Below the pieces are notes generated by a model, which was not told where the DNA came from, searched no databases, and saw only the letters and a program-made list of their open reading frames with translations. A stretch of DNA of 6,201 nt. Source: Clostridia bacterium BRH_c25 (GTDB lineage Bacteria > Bacillota_A > Clostridia > Lutisporales > Lutisporaceae). A program made the translations under genes and the position numbers. The stretch's first letter is position 1. Each line of letters begins with the position of its first letter. This document shows, one piece after another, positions 1-3,783 of this stretch. The DNA lies in NCBI GenBank assembly GCA_001515955.1, contig LOES01000153.1, positions 1-6,201 of the forward strand, written 5' to 3'.

Positions 1-468
1 CGCTATTGCTTTGTATATCTTCCACTTTATTTCATTGTTTTCTGCAGCTTCTATAAGCCCTGAGAGCTTTGTAAGACTTTCCAGTCTTTCTGTGCCTTCC
101 TTTACAAGGGCTCCCACATATTCATATCTCAGCCTTAGCATATCTGTATCAATATTGGATACATAGCTTGATCCCCTGCTCAAAAGCTCTCTTGCCTGTT
201 CCTCCATGCCCTTTGAGACATATATTTCTGCAAGCTTGACACAGGCAGTACGCCCCAGCTTGTACAGGTTCTCACTGAACACCCTGTCCAAAAACTTACT
301 GTCTTTTTCATAGTCCAGCTTCCCGCTTATCTTTATCTCTGCCAGCAGCTTGACAAAATATGCTTCATAGTTTTCTGTAATTCCCCAGCTTATGCACATT
401 TCCACTGCTTTTTGTGCATATTCCGATGCCTTTTCATACTCTCCCACGGCATAGCAGAATTCCGCCCT
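1..468. repeat. Terminal direct repeat, left copy (period 5733)
   Basis: Bases 1-468 match 5734-6201 over all 468 positions when read side by side. The match reaches both window ends exactly, as expected if the whole sequence is periodic through circularity or tandem copies. It codes residues 1025-1180 (TPR region) on the minus strand, in the same frame in both copies. Confidence 0.97.
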
Positions 469-1473
469 ATGATGGTAAAAAAACTGTAAATTATTACCTG
501 AATCCTTGAGATTGTTAAGAAGCTCTTCGGAGGTGCTTATATACATGGCCGCCTTCTTGTAATCCTCCATTTCAGTACTTGCAATAATAAGATTTATATT
601 GAGCAGTCCCTTTATCACTATATTCTGAGAAACACGTACAACCTCCAGTGCTTTGTTATAATACTCGATGGTTTCGCTGTAGCGGTCCTCTATCCTGTAA
701 ATTTCCGCAATATTGTTATAGCTTTTTTCCATAGAGCTTAGATTGTTCAGCTTCTGACTTACGCTCAGGCACTTTTCGTAATACTCCCTGGATCTTTGCA
801 TATCATTATAATATTCAGAATATACATAGCCTATGGAATTCAGTATATATGGCATATATTTATACTCGGAAAGCCTTTCAAGTATGACCATGCCTTTCAT
901 TAATAATGAAAGGCCCTCTTCATATTTTTTCTTATTGCATATTGTTCTGCCATAGATAACCAGCGTTCTTGCGTAGAAGCACTCAAACCTATCGGTATCT
1001 ATAGTATTCATTACTTTTTCCAAAATCTTGATATAGGAATTATATTTCCGTTTATTTGACATTATTTCATTAAGACTAATGACCAGCTCATACAACCCTT
1101 CAGGATATGAAACATCCTTCAGCAGTCTTTTTGCTTTTACTGCATACCCAATGGCACTCTTCTTGTCATCAATCCTGTATGAAAGTGAAAACCTTTTTAT
1201 ATATATATCTATCAATGCTTTTAAATCATTTATCTTGCTTGCAGAGTTTTCTACCTCACCGTAGAACTGCATGGATTTGCTGTACTCGCCAATTTGCTCA
1301 TACAACTCGCCCAGCTTACTGCAGACAACCAGCTTTTCATTACTGACATCTTCCAGACCGAACATATTATATGACTGTTCAAGGAACTGAATGGCCTGAC
1401 TCACCAGATTGCTGGCTATCATTTTCTCAGCCGAGTTCATAAGATATTCGATGGCTTCTTTGTATCTCATAGC
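1..1473 (-). other. Domain: TPR-like helical repeat array (left portion)
   Basis: From about residue 690 to the edge the protein is a run of paired helices of roughly 34-40 residues with TPR spacing of A/G/Y residues. Clear units begin near KLGELYEQIGEYSKSMQFY, SIGYVYSEYYNDMQRSREYY, NIAEIYRIEDRYSETIEYY and FCYAVGEYEKASEYAQKAV. The array continues across the repeat join, for example KLAEIYVSKGMEEQARELL, to about residue 1210. TPR arrays bind proteins or peptides and commonly follow STAND ATPase cores as the sensing arm. I count at least eight units by eye; exact borders are uncertain. Confidence 0.72.
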
Positions 1474-3540
1474 CTTTGTCATATGGAATATAAGCTCATC
1501 CTTGTTTTCTCTGTTTTCCCTGGTGAATTTTTCCTCAAGTATATATGAAGCCCCCAGATGATATTTAAGCTTTGTTTCCGGTGGTATTCTTTCGTAGATT
1601 GACTTTTTCAGATTGATTGAGCTGAAATCGAAGGATATTCCCCAGTCATCCACTTTTTTTGATAATATGTTGATAGTATCCAGCTGAGAAAGCAGTTTGT
1701 TAAGTTTGTCCTCGCTCATATCAAGCATTTTTACCAATATATCTGAGGATACAGCCGTATTGAATATCGATATGGTCTTTATGACCTCATTCTGTAAATT
1801 GCTCAGCTTGTTTATCTTGTTCAGTACCAGGTCATCTATATTGAAAGACAAATTCAAAATATCAAAATCAATTTCGTTTAAAATCCATTCTCCTTTGTTA
1901 TTAACATAAATATGGTTATTTATAAATAGGAAATAAATGATTTCATATATGAATTTTGGATTGCCCTCTGTTTCTTTATATACCTTCGCAGCAAAATCAA
2001 GGCATGGTTTGTCCATACCTAATAGAAGCCTTATGTATTCTGCTGTTTCGTTTATGTTTAGATTATTAAGCTCAATAATTTCTGCATATCCACTTTCGGT
2101 CAAAGAGCTGCATAACTCTTTTAATTTATCGTTTTCTTCTATACTCTGTATTCCTGCCCCAAATAGAAAATAAATTTTTCCTTTGCCTTCGCTTCTTATA
2201 ATATAGTTCAACACAGAGAGAGAATCCTCATCAATATAATCAAACCCATTTACAGCCATTACGAAGGAATACTTCACAGAAGCTTCCAACAGGAAGTTTC
2301 CCAGTCTATATATAAGCCTCACCTTATCTTCCTGTCTTATTACGCTGCTGCATAACGGAGATGAGGATGAATTTGTTATCTCAGGAACTATATAGGATAT
2401 ATCTGTTATGTACCTGTCAATAATCTCCTTGTCAGTTATCCTCATTACATCTTTGATTAACATGATTATATAGTAAAAGCTGCAGCACATATCCTCGTTC
2501 AAGGTATTGAATGCTACTGTTATACCCTCCTGCTCAAGCCTGTAACCGGCTGCCTTGATGAAAACCGACTTACCGGTTCCCATTCCCCCTTTTACCATCG
2601 TCACCTTTGGGTAAAGCCTGTTCTCATAAAGATATCCTTTTACAGAACCAATTATTTTTCTAAAATGATGCTCTCTTGATACGAGACTGGTCATATAGCG
2701 CGGGAGCTTTTGGATATGCTTCTTGTCTATGATATTAAATTTCTTGTTTAAACTCCTGTTAATATCCTCCACTATTTTTTCCACTGATTCATATCTGTCT
2801 CCGGGTTTCAGTGAGGTGCACCTTTTAATTATTTCCGTTATCTGTGCCCGTGTACTATCCTCTGCAGCTCCGAATCTCTCAAGCTCATCCTTGAAGTTAG
2901 TACCTTCAACATTGATTTTGCTGAAAATATAGAACATCAGAGAACCAATAAGATAAATATCGGATGCCCTTGAAAAATCCCCGAACTGGAAGGCTTCAGG
3001 AGACTTAAAGTAGTTGTTTTCCCTGTCAAACATTACAGATCTCTCAGTACCTTGTATATATGGCAATTTAGAGACCTTTAAAAGTGGTTTCTCTTTCTCA
3101 TATACAATAAAAAGCTCATTAATATTCACACTACAAAGCAAAAAACCTCTCATGTGCAGATACTTCACTAGTGAACACAGCTGTATCGCAATATCCAGCA
3201 GCATATCAAAGCCTTGGTTTTTGACAAAATCAAAAAGACCTACCCCATTAAAGTGCTCGTAGGTATAATAGTACTTATTTGCAACTACCGGCTTTGTGTC
3301 TATTTCCAGTATCTTGTTGAAGAAATAAAAGTCTGTCAGATTCGGATGATTCAGGTTCCTATAGTCAAACATATTGCACTTCATATAATCGACGAAATCC
3401 TGGGTTTCCTTCTGATGATTTATTATTCTCAGGTTTTTGACCATATGACCCCTTAGGGCATCTTCAACTACTGCGGTACTTCCGTAACGATCCTCATTAC
3501 TGATCGCTATAACCTTGTATTGGGTATTTATGAACTGCAA
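1..3540 (-). CDS. Giant multidomain signalling protein, N-terminal part: pseudokinase - STAND ATPase - TPR (runs off the left edge)
   Basis: The frame is open for 1180 codons, from a TTG at 3540 to the window edge. Residues 8-265 are a protein-kinase fold lacking the catalytic motifs. Residues 284-545 are a P-loop ATPase with Walker A GGMGTGKS (318-325) and a GNP motif (526-528), as in AAA_16/STAND ATPases. Residues about 555-690 form a helical, winged-helix-like linker, and TPR-like helical pairs follow to the edge. No signal peptide or membrane span is visible, so it should be cytoplasmic. An in-frame TAA at 3544-3546 lies just upstream and the kinase fold begins by residue 8, so the TTG is the best start. 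The next ATG, codon 33, would cut away the start of the fold. Bases 468-1 equal 6201-5734, where the same frame continues into GAF and GGDEF domains. This is therefore either the same gene on a circle or the downstream member of a tandem pair. Known family: kinase-AAA-TPR-GAF sensor giants. Inferred role: sensing input for c-di-GMP synthesis. Confidence 0.88.
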   Translation of the reverse strand, partial: MQFINTQYKVIAISNEDRYGSTAVVEDALRGHMVKNLRIINHQKETQDFVDYMKCNMFDYRNLNHPNLTDFYFFNKILEIDTKPVVANKYYYTYEHFNGVGLFDFVKNQGFDMLLDIAIQLCSLVKYLHMRGFLLCSVNINELFIVYEKEKPLLKVSKLPYIQGTERSVMFDRENNYFKSPEAFQFGDFSRASDIYLIGSLMFYIFSKINVEGTNFKDELERFGAAEDSTRAQITEIIKRCTSLKPGDRYESVEKIVEDINRSLNKKFNIIDKKHIQKLPRYMTSLVSREHHFRKIIGSVKGYLYENRLYPKVTMVKGGMGTGKSVFIKAAGYRLEQEGITVAFNTLNEDMCCSFYYIIMLIKDVMRITDKEIIDRYITDISYIVPEITNSSSSPLCSSVIRQEDKVRLIYRLGNFLLEASVKYSFVMAVNGFDYIDEDSLSVLNYIIRSEGKGKIYFLFGAGIQSIEENDKLKELCSSLTESGYAEIIELNNLNINETAEYIRLLLGMDKPCLDFAAKVYKETEGNPKFIYEIIYFLFINNHIYVNNKGEWILNEIDFDILNLSFNIDDLVLNKINKLSNLQNEVIKTISIFNTAVSSDILVKMLDMSEDKLNKLLSQLDTINILSKKVDDWGISFDFSSINLKKSIYERIPPETKLKYHLGASYILEEKFTRENRENKDELIFHMTKAMRYKEAIEYLMNSAEKMIASNLVSQAIQFLEQSYNMFGLEDVSNEKLVVCSKLGELYEQIGEYSKSMQFYGEVENSASKINDLKALIDIYIKRFSLSYRIDDKKSAIGYAVKAKRLLKDVSYPEGLYELVISLNEIMSNKRKYNSYIKILEKVMNTIDTDRFECFYARTLVIYGRTICNKKKYEEGLSLLMKGMVILERLSEYKYMPYILNSIGYVYSEYYNDMQRSREYYEKCLSVSQKLNNLSSMEKSYNNIAEIYRIEDRYSETIEYYNKALEVVRVSQNIVIKGLLNINLIIASTEMEDYKKAAMYISTSEELLNNLKDSGNNLQFFYHHRAEFCYAVGEYEKASEYAQKAVEMCISWGITENYEAYFVKLLAEIKISGKLDYEKDSKFLDRVFSENLYKLGRTACVKLAEIYVSKGMEEQARELLSRGSSYVSNIDTDMLRLRYEYVGALVKEGTERLESLTKLSGLIEAAENNEIKWKIYKAIA
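1906..2691 (-). other. Domain: STAND / AAA_16-type P-loop ATPase with altered Walker B
   Basis: Residues about 284-545 begin with a short lead-in containing SRE (288-290), as is usual for AAA_16 domains. The Walker A motif GGMGTGKS (318-325) is intact. The Walker B strand (about 425-430) leads to N431-G432, where the family normally has two acidic residues; D434, D437 and S440 then follow the usual spacing. A later strand (456-460), the helix NINETAEYIRLLLG (495-508) and GNP (526-528) match the order of the STAND/AAA_16 core. Such ATPases act as nucleotide-dependent switches. Walker A suggests that ATP binding persists, while the Walker B change suggests weak or no hydrolysis. That second step is inference. 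Confidence 0.75.
2746..3519 (-). other. Domain: Ser/Thr protein kinase-like pseudokinase
   Basis: Residues about 8-265 follow the protein kinase pattern. Y8 opens the first strand; YLHMRG (127-132) precedes the catalytic loop; SPE (180-182) stands for APE; SDIY (193-196) carries the structural Asp of helix F; and R249 in KPGDRY is the late conserved Arg. The catalytic positions are gone. HRD is replaced by L135-C136-S137, the loop Lys and Asn by N139 and E142, and DFG by S157-K158-L159. The glycine loop keeps only G20. K35 may be the VAIK lysine, but the alignment there is weak. I conclude that phosphotransfer is very unlikely and that the domain binds a partner, or possibly a nucleotide. The retained C-lobe landmarks argue against random decay. 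Confidence 0.78.
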
Positions 3541-3547
3541 TTCTTAT

Positions 3548-3553
3548 TCCCCC
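3548..3553 (-). promoter_or_regulatory. Shine-Dalgarno site that fixes the TTG start at 3540
   Basis: GGGGGA on the minus strand ends seven bases before the TTG. The in-frame stop at 3544-3546 rules out any earlier in-frame start. No ATG in frame occurs before codon 33, which has no comparably clear site. TTG starts are ordinary in low-GC Gram-positives. Confidence 0.6.
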
Positions 3554-3620
3554 AGACATAGCAATCCTGTGTGAATAGTATATGGCGGAGATATTTGTGC
3601 ATCTTACATCAAAAAGTTTA

Positions 3621-3649
3621 TTTATAATATTCTATCATATTTAAGTAAA
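3621..3649 (-). promoter_or_regulatory. Candidate sigma-A-type promoter for the downstream copy
   Basis: On the minus strand TTTACT (3649-3644) resembles a -35 box. After a 17-base spacer comes TATAAA (3626-3621), one base from the -10 consensus. Transcription would begin near 3613, giving a leader of about 70 bases before the TTG start. The surrounding DNA is extremely AT-rich, so chance matches are likely and other -10-like sites (TAGAAT, TATGAT) overlap it. Confidence 0.4.
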
Positions 3650-3670
3650 TAATAACAGCATGTACAATTT

Positions 3671-3770
3671 AGTAACAACGTCAGCAATATAGAAAAACTC
3701 AGTTTATCAGCCAGTTGTAGGCAACTTAGCGTTAATAAACGTTAGTTTTTCTTTTGCTGACGCTGTTATT
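3671..3770. other. Long multi-step foldback in the intergenic region (possible terminator or structured RNA)
   Basis: Four nested pairings are visible: 3674-3687 with 3754-3767 (14 pairs, one a G-U in minus-strand RNA); 3691-3699 with 3744-3752 (9 perfect pairs); 3702-3707 with 3735-3740 (6 pairs); and 3713-3717 with 3722-3726 (5 pairs, 4-base loop). Only small internal loops separate the steps, so nearly 100 bases fold on themselves. It lies 14 bases after the stop codon at 3784. The second stem pairs an A-run with a T-run around the inner hairpin, as in bidirectional terminators, but the inner stem is AT-rich and no T-run follows the outer stem. A terminator role is therefore only possible. 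Confidence 0.7.
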
Positions 3771-3783
3771 TCAGCTTCAACTA

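Larger units (their letters stand above)
3541..3783. other. Intergenic region between the C-terminal and N-terminal coding parts
   Basis: This is the only non-coding stretch. From 3783 downward on the minus strand it holds a second stop codon (TAG), the foldback, the promoter candidate, a leader of about 70 bases and the ribosome binding site. By hand count the line 3601-3660 has 10 G or C in 60 bases. I see no tRNA, CRISPR or plus-strand gene in it. Confidence 0.85.

Noticed and set aside
1079..3456. Plus-strand open frames of 60-82 codons opposite the ATPase and kinase-like region
   Set aside because: They are short complement readings of the real frame, without ribosome binding sites or family features.
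3674..3767. A classical intrinsic terminator
   Set aside because: The strong outer stem has no T-run after it on either strand. The only T-run is itself paired in the second stem, and the inner hairpin is weak. It is kept only as a possible role of the foldback.
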